DNA of 64,000 nucleotides from CAMLIZ01 sp036231905 (GTDB lineage: Bacteria > Pseudomonadota > Gammaproteobacteria > Burkholderiales > Burkholderiaceae_C), in NCBI RefSeq assembly GCF_036231905.1, contig NZ_JAZARE010000006.1, forward strand, positions 310,001 through 374,000, read 5' to 3'. Made by a program: the position numbers and the translations under genes. Shown one piece after another: positions 36,571-45,480 of the stretch (the first letter of the stretch is position 1; every line of letters begins with the position of its first letter). Below the pieces are notes generated by a model, which had not been told where the DNA came from, ran no database searches, and saw only the letters and a program-made list of their open reading frames with translations.

Positions 36571-37197
36571 ATGCCCATGAATCGCGTTGCTCCCTTGCCC
36601 AGCCTTTGCCGCGCCGCCTTGTCGGTGCTGGCGCTGCTGGCCGGCTGTGCCTCCCGGCCCGGCATCGAGTACCACACGCTGATGTCACCGGCCGAGGCGG
36701 CACCCGCCGCGCCGGCCAGCGGCCTGCGCTTTCGCATCGACAGCCCGGTGGTGGTGCCCAGCCAGGTGGACCAGCCCCAGGTGGTGCTGCGCAACCCCGA
36801 CGGCACGGTGCAGGTGATGGAGCAGCAGCGCTGGGTGGCACCGCTGGCCGATGAGTGGCGCGACGCGATCGCCGAGCGGCTGGCGCGGCGCCTGGGGGCG
36901 ATCGATGTGTCCCGGCTGGCGAACGCCAGCGAGGCGCCGATGGTTCGGCTGCAGCTGGAGTTGCAGCGGTTCGACAGCGTGCCGGGCGGCCAGGCGGTGC
37001 AGCAGGCCTTGTGGAGCCTGCGCCGCCCCGGTGAAGCGGCGGCTGCGCTCACCTGCCAGGTGGCAGCGGCGGAAGCGGGCGGCAACAGCGTTGCCACGCT
37101 GGCCGCCGCACACCGGCGTGTGGCGATGCGCCTGGCCGATGGCATGGCTGCGGCCCTGCAGGCACTGCAGCAGGGCCGGCCGGCCAGCTGCCCCTGA
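36571..37197 (+). CDS. pqiC: PqiC/ABC-transport auxiliary lipoprotein
   Basis: This 208-residue outer-membrane lipoprotein has lipobox LLAGC (Cys26) after a short signal peptide, then GIEYHTLMSPAE and a domain with FRIDSPVVVPSQVDQPQVVL and RWVAPLADEWRDAIAERLAR, as in PqiC (YmbA) and related DUF330 proteins. It probably anchors the PqiB tube to the outer membrane. The first ATG is used; another ATG two codons later is possible. It is the last gene of the pqi operon and converges on the GGDEF-EAL gene with a 16-base gap. Confidence 0.88.
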   Translation: MPMNRVAPLPSLCRAALSVLALLAGCASRPGIEYHTLMSPAEAAPAAPASGLRFRIDSPVVVPSQVDQPQVVLRNPDGTVQVMEQQRWVAPLADEWRDAIAERLARRLGAIDVSRLANASEAPMVRLQLELQRFDSVPGGQAVQQALWSLRRPGEAAAALTCQVAAAEAGGNSVATLAAAHRRVAMRLADGMAAALQALQQGRPASCP

Positions 37198-37213
37198 CGT
37201 CGCCGTCAGCGGC

Positions 37214-39352
37214 TCAGTGCAGCGGCGAGCGCACCGTGTCCGCCCACAGCTTGGCCTGGAACTCGGCCTTCGCCGGCGGTGTGTCCTCCATCACCCACAG
37301 CGCCAGTGACTTCGGCGCCATCGGCTTGGCGATCAGGAAGCCCTGGAGCTCGTCGCAGCGCAGGCCCAGCAGCAGGTCGCGCTGGGCCTGGGTTTCCACG
37401 CCCTCGGCCACCACGCGCAAGCCCAGCGCATGCGCCAGGCTTACCACCGCATCCACCACCGCCAGCGCATCGGGGCTGTGTTCCAGGTCGGCCACGAAGC
37501 TGCGGTCGATCTTGAGCTGGCGCGCCGGCAGCTTGCGCAGGTAGGCCAGGCTGGAGTGGCCGGTGCCGAAGTCGTCGATCGCCAGCAGAACACCCAGCTG
37601 GGCCAGCTGGCTGAAGGCGCGCAAGGTGGCCTGGGTGTCTTCCATCGCCACCGACTCGGTGATCTCGAAGCTCAGCAGCCGCGGCGCGACGTCGTGGTGC
37701 AACAGCGCGCGCCGGATGCGGGGCACCAGGTCGTCATGGCGCAGCTGGTGCACCGACAGGTTCACCGCCACGCGGATGCTCAGGCCCTCGTCCAGCCATT
37801 CGCGCACCTGGCGGCAGGCATCCTCGATCACCCAGGCGCCCAAGGCGCCGATCAGGCCGAAGCGTTCGGCGATCGGGATGAAGACCTGCGGCGTGACGGT
37901 GCCGCGGGTGGGATGCTGCCAGCGCACCAGCGCCTCGGCGCCGGTGATCTCCGAGGTGCGTGCGTCCACCTTGGGCTGGTAGTACAGCTGCAGCTCGCCG
38001 CGCTCCATCGCCAGGCGCAGGTCACGCTGCAGCTCGACCTGGTCGCGCATGTCCATGTCCATGCGCGGCTCGAACAGCGCAAAGGTGGAACCGCCCACGC
38101 CCTTGGCGGCGTACATCGCGGCGTCGGCGTTCGGGATCAGCTTGGCCATCGGCCCGTGCTGCGGGAACAGCGCGATGCCGATGGAGCACGACAGGCTCAC
38201 CTCGACCGCGTTGGGCAGGCTGTAGGACTGGTGCAGGGCCCGCAGGGTGCGCTGTGCCAGCGCGGCGGCCGCACCGGGGTCTTCCGGCTGCTCCAGCAGC
38301 AGCAGGAACTCGTCGCCGCCGACGCGGGCCACCGTGTCGCGTTCACCCGCCAGGGCCTCCAGGCGCTGGCCCACCTGGCGCAGCACCTCGTCGCCGGCCG
38401 CATGGCCGAAGGAGTCGTTGATCGGCTTGAAACCGTCCAGGTCGATGAACAGCACCGCCAGCCCGGAGGGCGCGCGGCCCACGGTGTCCAGCGCCTGCTG
38501 CAGGCGTTGTTCGAACAGCAGCCGGTTGGGCAGGCCGGTGAGCGGGTCGCGGAAGGCCAGCTGCTCCAGCTGGCGGTTGGCGTCGCGCAGCGAGGCCGCC
38601 AGCTCGCGCGTCTGCCCGCGCGAGCGCACGTCGATCAGCGCGCTCAGCAGCACCATCAGCACCGCCAGCACACCACCACCCGCCATGCGCAGCACGCTGG
38701 GGGGCGGCAGCAGCATGTCGCCGAGCGCCGCATCCGCGGCATGCACCTGCGAGGACATGATGCCGCTCACCTGCATCAGCCCCACGCCCAGGGTGAGCAG
38801 CAGCACGCCGCCGATGGCGCGCCGGATGGCGGCCGGGACGCTGGGGGTCCAGACGCCGGTCATCAGCAGGGCGGCGAACAGGCAGGGGGCAAAACCCACC
38901 AGCGCCGTGTAGACCAGGGCGTCGTCGTCCAGCGCGGGCAGCGGTTGCAGGGCGGGCGCGGCCACCGCGGCGCGCAACACCAGCGCCAGGGCCAGGGTGA
39001 GCACCACGCCCACGCCGGCGCCGCGCCGCCAGCCGGCCGGCAGCACGGCCGCCACCGCCAGCACCGCCAGGGCGGCCGTGACGGCCATCACCCAGCCGGC
39101 GAACAAGGCGTCGCCGCGGTAGCTGGCAGCCGGCCCGACCGCCAGCAGGGCGAGGATCTGCGACGCCCACCAGCCGCTGCCGATGCCCACCGCCCCACCC
39201 ACGCCCCAGCCGGCGACAAGCAGCCGGTCCATCGACTGCAGCTTGCGCAGCACATAGGCCAGCGCCAGCGCCGCCAGGGCGGCCGCACACAGCGCACCCG
39301 CGAACAGCGGTGCTTGCAGGGCAGGCGGGAGCAGCCAGGGGAGGTCGGTCAC
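37214..39352 (-). CDS. GGDEF-EAL domain c-di-GMP signalling protein with membrane sensor
   Basis: This 712-residue protein has an N-terminal part with about seven membrane segments (residues 12-240). A GGDEF domain follows (DPLTGLPNRLLFEQRL at 269; intact GGDEF at 345-349), then an EAL domain (AEALVRW with EAL at 473-475, later DDFGTGHSSLAYLRKLP and AEGVETQ). Both catalytic motifs look intact, so it could make or degrade cyclic di-GMP; dual proteins often have one dominant activity. The membrane sensor domain was not assigned to a family. It is a single gene converging with pqiC. Confidence 0.92.
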   Translation of the reverse strand: MTDLPWLLPPALQAPLFAGALCAAALAALALAYVLRKLQSMDRLLVAGWGVGGAVGIGSGWWASQILALLAVGPAASYRGDALFAGWVMAVTAALAVLAVAAVLPAGWRRGAGVGVVLTLALALVLRAAVAAPALQPLPALDDDALVYTALVGFAPCLFAALLMTGVWTPSVPAAIRRAIGGVLLLTLGVGLMQVSGIMSSQVHAADAALGDMLLPPPSVLRMAGGGVLAVLMVLLSALIDVRSRGQTRELAASLRDANRQLEQLAFRDPLTGLPNRLLFEQRLQQALDTVGRAPSGLAVLFIDLDGFKPINDSFGHAAGDEVLRQVGQRLEALAGERDTVARVGGDEFLLLLEQPEDPGAAAALAQRTLRALHQSYSLPNAVEVSLSCSIGIALFPQHGPMAKLIPNADAAMYAAKGVGGSTFALFEPRMDMDMRDQVELQRDLRLAMERGELQLYYQPKVDARTSEITGAEALVRWQHPTRGTVTPQVFIPIAERFGLIGALGAWVIEDACRQVREWLDEGLSIRVAVNLSVHQLRHDDLVPRIRRALLHHDVAPRLLSFEITESVAMEDTQATLRAFSQLAQLGVLLAIDDFGTGHSSLAYLRKLPARQLKIDRSFVADLEHSPDALAVVDAVVSLAHALGLRVVAEGVETQAQRDLLLGLRCDELQGFLIAKPMAPKSLALWVMEDTPPAKAEFQAKLWADTVRSPLH

Positions 39353-39450
39353 AGGTGGGCGAAGAGGGGCAGCCGGCCATTGTGGGTGCGCGCTGTGCCC
39401 CGCCGGCCCCCCTCTTCAAGGGGCGGGTTTGTGTGTAAGCGCCGCCGGGT

Positions 39451-41751
39451 TCAGCGTGTGAAGCCGATGCCGCGGCGCTGGCGCACGTCCGGCTTGATGC
39501 GGTGCTCGCCTTCGAGCTGGGCCAGGAATTCGTCCGCGCTCAGCGGCTGGCCCAGGATCTCGGCCTGGCGCTTGACGGCCGCAAAGTCGCCCGGCGCCAG
39601 CTGGTCCAGGGCGGCCAGGCGGGCCTGCTGCTCCGCGGTCAGGCGCTCGGTGTCGCCCTCCAGCGCCTCGACCGCGAACATGCGCAGCCGCTGCTCCGGG
39701 TTCAGCGGCTTGAAGCGGATCTTGAAGGCGAAACGGCGCAGCGCCGCTTCGTCGAGGTCGTCGAACAGGTTGGTGGTGCAGATGAACACGCCGCCGAAGC
39801 GCTCCATGCCCTGCAGCATCTCGTTGACCTCGCTCACCTCGTAGTGGCGCTCGGCCATGCGGCGGCTGCGCAGAAAGCTGTCGGCCTCGTCCAGCAGCAG
39901 CACGGCCTGCTCGGCCTGCGCCTCCTCGAACATGCGGGCCATGTTGGCTTCCGTCTCGCCGACGTACTTGCTCACCAGGTCGCTGGCCTGGCGGATCATC
40001 AGCGGGCGCTGCAGCGCCTGCGCAATGTGTTCGGCCAGCGCGGTCTTGCCGGTGCCAGGGGGCCCGTGGAAACACAGGCTGCCATGGCCGCGCCGCTGCA
40101 GCGCCTGCACGATGGCGGGCAGCTCGAAGCGGCTGTCCACGTTGATCAGCCCCAGGTCATAGGTGGTGACGACGGGCCGCGCGCCGCGTTCGCCGCTGCC
40201 GGTGCCCAGCGCCTTGTCGGCATTGCCGAGCTGGCGTTCGATCAGCGCCTCCACGTTGGCGCTGTCCTGCGCCGCGGCGAGCTGGGCGAACCGCACGGCG
40301 GTGCGGATCTGCGCCGGCGTGAGGCCACGGCGTTCGGCCAGGCGCGCCGCGAAGCCCTCACCCACCTGCACGCCGGCCAGCGCACGCGCCACCAGCGCCT
40401 GGCGTGCCCCGGGCGGCGGCGACTTCAGCTCCAGGTGGTACTGGAAGCGGCGCCGGAAGGCGGGGTCGATCTGCTCGATGCGGTTGGTCACCCAGATCAC
40501 CGGCACCGGGTTGGTCTCCAGGATCTGGTTCACCCAGGCCTTGCCGCTCACGCTGCCCGAGAGTGCGCCATCGCCGGTGTCTAGCCGGGCCATCAGCTGC
40601 GCGGTGTCGGTGGAGATGGGCGGGAACACGTCTTCCACCTCGTCGAACAGCAGCGCGACGTTGCGCCCGCCCTTGAGGAACACCTGGCTGATCTGCAGCG
40701 ACCGGTAGCGGTCGCGGCCGGAGAGCGAGTTGCCGTCGCGGTCGGCGTATTCCACTTCATACAGCTGCAGGCCGGCCGCGTGCGCGGCCACCTTGGCCAG
40801 CTCGGTCTTGCCGGTGCCCGGCGGGCCGTACAGCAGCACGTTGACCCCCGGCTCCTTGCGCTGCACCGCATGGCGCAGCAAGGCGGTGAGCACCTGCACG
40901 TCGTCGCCCACGAACTGGAAATCCGCTGCGCTGAGCTCGCTGGGGGTGGCCGGGCGGGTGAACACCGCCATCAGGTCACCCGGCCCCTGGTATTCGCGCA
41001 TCAGCACCGGCGGCAGTTGCTCGCTCACCTTCATCAGGTCGGCCAGGTCGGTGATGTTGTGTTCGGAGATCAGGTTCTCCACCATGCCGATGCGCTCCAG
41101 CCGCGAGCCGGCGCGCAAGGCCTCGGCCACCTCGCGCTCGTCCACCCCGGCCACCGCGGCGATCGCCGCATACGCCTCCTGCGCGTTGGACACCTTGAAC
41201 TCCACCAGCAGGCCGCGCAGGTCGCGCTGGTAGCGCGCCAGGGTGCCGTACAGCAGCAGCGCGCGTTCGGCCGGGTTCAGCTGCAGCAGGCCGGCGAGCG
41301 CGTCGATGTTCTTCTCGACCAGCGTCGATTCCTTCTTCAGGCTGCGCTGCAGCCAGTCGGCCGTGGCGCCCAGCACGGCCAGCAGGTCCTTGGGCGCGTC
41401 CTTGATGTACTCGTCGATGTAGAAGAACAGCGTGCCTTCTTCATACGGCCCGCGCCAGCCGCCGTGGCGCTCCATGAAGGCCTTGTCGGACAGCGCCTCA
41501 TGGCCCTTCCAGGCCTCGATGCCACGGCAGCGCCGCTGCAAGAAGGCACGCAGCCGGCCCAGCACCGACGCCGGCCAGACGAGGTGCTTGCCGGTGAGCG
41601 AGAGCACGCTGTTCCAGTCGCGCCGCAGGTTGAAGCGGCCGGCGTGCTTCATCGTGAGCGTCAGCACGAAGTGCGAGCACATGCGGTCCAGCACCGGGGC
41701 CTGGGTAAGGCCCGGCGACAGCAACTGGAGGTCGTTGGAAGTGCGTGGCAT
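39451..41751 (-). CDS. Tandem AAA ATPase of unknown function
   Basis: This 766-residue cytoplasmic protein has two AAA modules. The N-terminal 250 residues are helical and unassigned (GPYEEGTLFFYIDEYIKDAP near 101). Module 1 has Walker A GPPGTGKT (309-316) and Walker B LLFDEVEDVF (368-377), with NRIEQIDPAFRRRF as sensor and arginine finger. Module 2 has GPPGTGKT (563-570), LLLDEADSF (618-626) and NLFDDLDEAALRRF. The DExxD-like second site and paired modules suggest a remodelling ATPase, but the substrate is unknown. The ATG at 41751 was chosen over an earlier start in low-complexity sequence. There are no operon partners. Confidence 0.8.
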   Translation of the reverse strand: MPRTSNDLQLLSPGLTQAPVLDRMCSHFVLTLTMKHAGRFNLRRDWNSVLSLTGKHLVWPASVLGRLRAFLQRRCRGIEAWKGHEALSDKAFMERHGGWRGPYEEGTLFFYIDEYIKDAPKDLLAVLGATADWLQRSLKKESTLVEKNIDALAGLLQLNPAERALLLYGTLARYQRDLRGLLVEFKVSNAQEAYAAIAAVAGVDEREVAEALRAGSRLERIGMVENLISEHNITDLADLMKVSEQLPPVLMREYQGPGDLMAVFTRPATPSELSAADFQFVGDDVQVLTALLRHAVQRKEPGVNVLLYGPPGTGKTELAKVAAHAAGLQLYEVEYADRDGNSLSGRDRYRSLQISQVFLKGGRNVALLFDEVEDVFPPISTDTAQLMARLDTGDGALSGSVSGKAWVNQILETNPVPVIWVTNRIEQIDPAFRRRFQYHLELKSPPPGARQALVARALAGVQVGEGFAARLAERRGLTPAQIRTAVRFAQLAAAQDSANVEALIERQLGNADKALGTGSGERGARPVVTTYDLGLINVDSRFELPAIVQALQRRGHGSLCFHGPPGTGKTALAEHIAQALQRPLMIRQASDLVSKYVGETEANMARMFEEAQAEQAVLLLDEADSFLRSRRMAERHYEVSEVNEMLQGMERFGGVFICTTNLFDDLDEAALRRFAFKIRFKPLNPEQRLRMFAVEALEGDTERLTAEQQARLAALDQLAPGDFAAVKRQAEILGQPLSADEFLAQLEGEHRIKPDVRQRRGIGFTR

Positions 41752-41910
41752 GCGCTTGGCTCGTGGCGACCGATCTTGGCGCAGCCGGCACCCGGCAGCA
41801 ATACCCGCGCGCCACGGCGTGCCTTGACGCCACGCGACAAACGTCTCAGGGGGCGCGCATCGCAATGCGGCGGCCCGCGGCCTTGTGGCAAACCTTACGG
41901 CGAGACGCGC

Positions 41911-41938
41911 AAAAAGAAAGCCGGCACAAGGCCGGCTT
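41911..41938 (-). terminator. Rho-independent terminator of the DUF3567 gene
   Basis: An 8-bp stem (41918-41925 with 41931-41938) has a five-base loop. On the minus strand it is followed by CTTTCTTTTT. It lies 25 bases beyond the DUF3567 stop. Confidence 0.8.
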
Positions 41939-41962
41939 CGTCGTGCCTGGCAACCCGCCGCG

Positions 41963-42235
41963 TCAGTGCAGCACCACCGGCTGCTGCGCCAGCGTGGTGT
42001 AGCGGGCGATGTAGTCGTCGAGTTCTTCTTCGGAAGGTTCGGTCTCGATCAGAGCTTCCACGCCGTCCTTGAAGTGCTGCGCCATCGGGCCTTGCAGAAA
42101 GATTTCCTTGCGGGCGAACTTGTCCACGATCTCGTAGCCGCCGCCCATCAGCGGGCCGTCCCCGCGGGCGGCCATGGCGTCCGGCACGTCGATCTGGACC
42201 ACGGCAAAGCTGTCAGAGTTGTAGAGCATGAGCAT
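41963..42235 (-). CDS. DUF3567 domain protein
   Basis: This 90-residue protein starts MLMLYNSDSFAVVQIDVPDA, with GGGYEIVDKFARKEIFLQG in the middle and the conserved end TTLAQQPVVLH. This is the pattern of DUF3567, a small protein family largely limited to Burkholderiales whose function is unknown. No signal peptide or membrane segment is present. An ATG two codons later could be the true start. It is a monocistronic unit with its own terminator. Confidence 0.85.
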   Translation of the reverse strand: MLMLYNSDSFAVVQIDVPDAMAARGDGPLMGGGYEIVDKFARKEIFLQGPMAQHFKDGVEALIETEPSEEELDDYIARYTTLAQQPVVLH

Positions 42236-42329
42236 GGAGGGCTCTCCTTGCGAAGCTATTTGTGAACGTCAACGCAAAAATCAAGCCCGGCAGGCCCTGA
42301 CAGCTTTGCCTGACAGGCAAAACTGCGGC

Positions 42330-43391
42330 TCAAGGCGAAGTGGCGAGTGTCAGCTCGGTGAAGCTGTCGCCATTGGCCAGCCGCAGGCGGGCCGGCATGT
42401 AGTGCTGGGAAGGCGCCAGCCAGACTTCGGCGCGGGTGTCGTACAGCCGGTTCGGCTCGCGCACCAGCTTCAGCGCCGCCAGGGTCACCTGGTCGGAAAG
42501 CACCACCGTTTCCAGCCCGACGACGGTGAAGGTCCACAGCTCCGCATCCCCGCGGGCGCCGCTGACAAAGACCGAGAGCTTGCGCCCCGGCTGCCAGCGC
42601 GCGGGCTCGGCCGCCACGATGCCCGCCAACTGCAGGCACCAGGTGAGGCGGTCCTGGGCGCCGGCCGGCAGCGGCTGTTCCACCGGCGGGCCGGAATAGG
42701 TGATCTTGGCCGCCTCGCGCTGGAAGTTCGCCGCCTGCGCACCCCGGCCGCGCCGGCGGTCGACAAAGCGCACCGGCGCGATGCCGGCGCCATCGATCAC
42801 GCCGCTGCTGCGCCAGTCGAAGGCGGCTGCCCCCGCCACACTGGCCTCCAGGCGGGCTTCGTAGCGCTCGCCTTCGGGCTGCCAGCGCAGCTGCGCACTG
42901 CCGCTGCCGGTGGGCCTTTGCACGGTGTAGGTCCATTGCAGCGGGGGCGGCAGGCGGGTCGGGTAGACCGGGACCTCGGTATTGCCGGCAGCGGCACCAT
43001 CCGTGCCGACCGCCGGGGTGGCATCCGGCGTGGCCGCCGGTTCCGCCGCGGATGGCTGCGCGAGGGTGGCGGGCGACGGCGCAACTGCTTGGCGACCGGC
43101 CGGTGCACGCCTGCCGGGCGGCGGCGGAGGTGCTGCTTGTTCTGCGGCAGGGGCTGGGTCGGTGGCGGGCGCCAACGGCACGGCGGCCGGCACCAGCTGG
43201 ACAGCACGCAGGCTGGGCGGCTGCAGGCGCAGCGGCGGCGGCATGGCCACCGGGTGCCATTGCAACAAGGCCAGCCCGTGCACCAGAAAAACGGCAAGCA
43301 CCAGCAGCAGCCAACGCACCAGCGCAGGCCCGGGCCAGCCCGGCGCCGCAGCCCGGCCGACAATAGGCGCCTTCACCGCCTTCACGCTCAT
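42330..43391 (-). CDS. DUF3108 domain protein
   Basis: This protein of about 353 residues has an N-terminal membrane anchor (WLLLVLAVFLVHGLALLQW) followed by a long Pro/Ala-rich linker. A C-terminal DUF3108 domain contains RYEARLEASVAGAAAFDWRS, FQREAAKITYSG and AEVWLAPSQHYMPARLRLAN. DUF3108 proteins are periplasmic, of unknown function. The ATG used (43389-43391) shares bases with the ATG of the divergent FAH gene (43390-43392). A GTG at 43319, just before the membrane anchor, gives 329 residues and may be the real start. Confidence 0.8.
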   Translation of the reverse strand: MSVKAVKAPIVGRAAAPGWPGPALVRWLLLVLAVFLVHGLALLQWHPVAMPPPLRLQPPSLRAVQLVPAAVPLAPATDPAPAAEQAAPPPPPGRRAPAGRQAVAPSPATLAQPSAAEPAATPDATPAVGTDGAAAGNTEVPVYPTRLPPPLQWTYTVQRPTGSGSAQLRWQPEGERYEARLEASVAGAAAFDWRSSGVIDGAGIAPVRFVDRRRGRGAQAANFQREAAKITYSGPPVEQPLPAGAQDRLTWCLQLAGIVAAEPARWQPGRKLSVFVSGARGDAELWTFTVVGLETVVLSDQVTLAALKLVREPNRLYDTRAEVWLAPSQHYMPARLRLANGDSFTELTLATSP

Positions 43392-44388
43392 GAAACTCGC
43401 CACCTACAAAGACGGATCGCGCGACGGCCAGCTCGTCGTGGTCTCCCGCGACCTGGCCTCGGCCCATTATGCGACCGGCATCGCCACCCGCCTGCAGCAG
43501 GTGCTGGACGACTGGAACTTCCTGTCGCCGCAGCTGGAGGACCTGTACACCAGCCTCAACCACGGCCGCGCCCGCCATGCGTTTGCATTCGACCCGGCGC
43601 AGTGCATGGCCCCACTGCCGCGGGCCTACCAGTGGGCCGATGGTTCGGCCTTCATCAATCACGTGGAGCTGGTGCGCAAGGCACGCGGCGCCGAGGTGCC
43701 GGACAGCTTCTACACCGACCCGCTGATGTACCAGGGCGGCAGCGACGACTTCCTTGGGCCGCAGGACCCCATCGTCTGCGCCGACGAGGCCTGGGGCATC
43801 GACTTCGAAGCCGAGGTCGCCGTGGTCACCGGCGACGTGGCCATGGGCAGCACGCCGGAGCAGGCGCTGGAAGGCATCCGCCTGCTGATGCTGGCCAACG
43901 ACGTGAGCCTGCGCAACCTCATTCCCAACGAGCTGGCCAAGGGCTTCGGTTTCTTCCAGAGCAAACCGGCCACCGCCTTCAGCCCGGTGGCGGTGACACC
44001 GGACGAGCTGGGCGACGCGTGGCAAGGCGGGCGCGTGCACCTGGCGCTGCAAAGCAGCTGGAACGGCAAGAAGGTGGGCCTGTGCGACGCCGGCGAGGAA
44101 ATGACCTTCCACTTCGGCCAGCTGATCGCGCACATCTGCAAGACACGCAACGTGCGCGCCGGCTCCATCGTGGGCTCGGGCACGGTGAGCAACAAGGACT
44201 GGTCACGCGGTTATTCCTGCATCGCGGAAAAGCGCGCGATCGAAACCATCGAGGAAGGTTCGCCCAGGACCGGGTTCATGAAGTTCGGCGACACCATCCG
44301 CATCGAGATGAAGGGCCGTGACGGGCACAGCCTGTTCGGCGCCATCGAGCAGAAGGTGATGGCGCTGGCACCGGAAGCCACCGCCTGA
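43390..44388 (+). CDS. Fumarylacetoacetate hydrolase family protein
   Basis: This 332-residue FAH-superfamily enzyme cleaves C-C bonds in beta-diketo acids or related compounds with a divalent metal. It starts MKLATYKDGSRDGQLVVVSR. The metal-binding acidic residues lie in WGIDFEAEVAVVTGDVA, followed by DVSLRNLIPNELAKGFGFFQ, SKPATAFSPVAVTPDELG and VGSGTVSNKDWSRGYSCIAE. The length and sequence fit the longer FAH subgroup associated with aromatic or tyrosine breakdown, but no such pathway genes are adjacent. It overlaps the following TraB-family gene by one base (TGATG), so the two are coupled. Confidence 0.9.
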   Translation: MKLATYKDGSRDGQLVVVSRDLASAHYATGIATRLQQVLDDWNFLSPQLEDLYTSLNHGRARHAFAFDPAQCMAPLPRAYQWADGSAFINHVELVRKARGAEVPDSFYTDPLMYQGGSDDFLGPQDPIVCADEAWGIDFEAEVAVVTGDVAMGSTPEQALEGIRLLMLANDVSLRNLIPNELAKGFGFFQSKPATAFSPVAVTPDELGDAWQGGRVHLALQSSWNGKKVGLCDAGEEMTFHFGQLIAHICKTRNVRAGSIVGSGTVSNKDWSRGYSCIAEKRAIETIEEGSPRTGFMKFGDTIRIEMKGRDGHSLFGAIEQKVMALAPEATA

Positions 44389-45416
44389 TGCGCCGCGCTC
44401 GGCATGCGCAAGGCGCGTGGCAGGTCGGCGTTTTGGCCACCGTCTTCGCGTTCCTGTCGCTCTTCCTGGCACTGCTGGCGCTGCGGCCTGCCCATGCGGC
44501 GCCCATCGACTGCCCGCCCGCGGCAGCCGCCGAGGCGCCCAGCGCGCAGGCGCTGGCCCGGATGGCCCGCGAGGCCACCGAGCACGGCGTGTTGTGGCGC
44601 ATGGAGCGGCAGGGCCGGGTGTCCTACCTGTACGGCACCCTGCATGTGGGCCGCCGCGAATGGGCCATGCCGGGCCCCTCGCTGAGGGCGGCGCTGGCGG
44701 CCACCGACGTGCTCGCGATGGAGCTGGACCTGCTGGACCCGGCCACCCTGCAGGCGCTGCAGCAGGGCTTGGCGCAGGCCCAACGGCCGGTGCTGCCCGA
44801 GCCGCTGGCCCAGCGCCTGGCGCGCCAGATCACGCAGTCCTGCGCGCCAGCGGGCAGCCTGGACGGCCTGCATCCGGTGATGCAGGTGACCACGCTCACG
44901 CTGCTGGAGGCCTTGCGCGACGGGCTGGACGGCGGTTACGGGCAGGAGACCGTGCTGGCCGGTTTTGCCCATGCACGGCATCGGCCCATCGTGGCGCTGG
45001 AGACGGCGGCCGAGCAGTTGGCGGTAATGCTGCCGGCCACCGACGAAGAAGCGGTCACCGCGGTGGAGGACGGCTTGTCGCAGCTCGAACGCGGGGTGGC
45101 ACGGGCACTGATGCGGCGCCTGGCCAACGCCTGGGCCGAGGGCCGGCTCGATGAGCTGGAGCGCTACGCCGAATGGTGCGAATGCACCGACACGCCCGAG
45201 CAACGCGCCCAGCTGGCACGCGAGCTCGACGGCCGCAATGCGCAGATGGCCCAGCGCATCGATGCCCTGCACCGCAGTGGCCGCCAGGTGCTGGCGGCGG
45301 TCGGCACGCTGCACATGACCGGCGAGCAGGGCCTGCCCCGGCTGATGCGATCGCTCGGATACCGGGTCGAGCGCGTGATGCCGGCCGGCGCCACGACGCA
45401 CCGCGCCACACGCTGA
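44388..45416 (+). CDS. TraB/GumN family protein
   Basis: This 342-residue exported protein has an N-terminal signal or anchor (VGVLATVFAFLSLFLALLAL, AHA). The TraB/GumN domain has its two hallmark motifs, SYLYGTLHVGRREW near residue 80 and the C-terminal AAVGTLHMTGEQGL. The conserved GxLH residues are thought to be metal ligands of a Tiki-like protease fold, though bacterial members are mostly uncharacterised. Cys pairs (CECTD) suggest a periplasmic location. Translation is coupled to the FAH gene by a one-base overlap. Confidence 0.85.
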   Translation: MRRARHAQGAWQVGVLATVFAFLSLFLALLALRPAHAAPIDCPPAAAAEAPSAQALARMAREATEHGVLWRMERQGRVSYLYGTLHVGRREWAMPGPSLRAALAATDVLAMELDLLDPATLQALQQGLAQAQRPVLPEPLAQRLARQITQSCAPAGSLDGLHPVMQVTTLTLLEALRDGLDGGYGQETVLAGFAHARHRPIVALETAAEQLAVMLPATDEEAVTAVEDGLSQLERGVARALMRRLANAWAEGRLDELERYAEWCECTDTPEQRAQLARELDGRNAQMAQRIDALHRSGRQVLAAVGTLHMTGEQGLPRLMRSLGYRVERVMPAGATTHRATR

Positions 45417-45480
45417 GCCCACGGGCCCGCAGCAGCGGGCACAATCGGCCACACCCTCTTCGACCCTTCCGGGAGACCTC

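Noticed and set aside
38560..39352. MHYT sensor domain in the GGDEF-EAL protein
   Set aside because: The seven-segment layout is similar, but no M-H-Y-T repeats are present, so the sensor was left unassigned.
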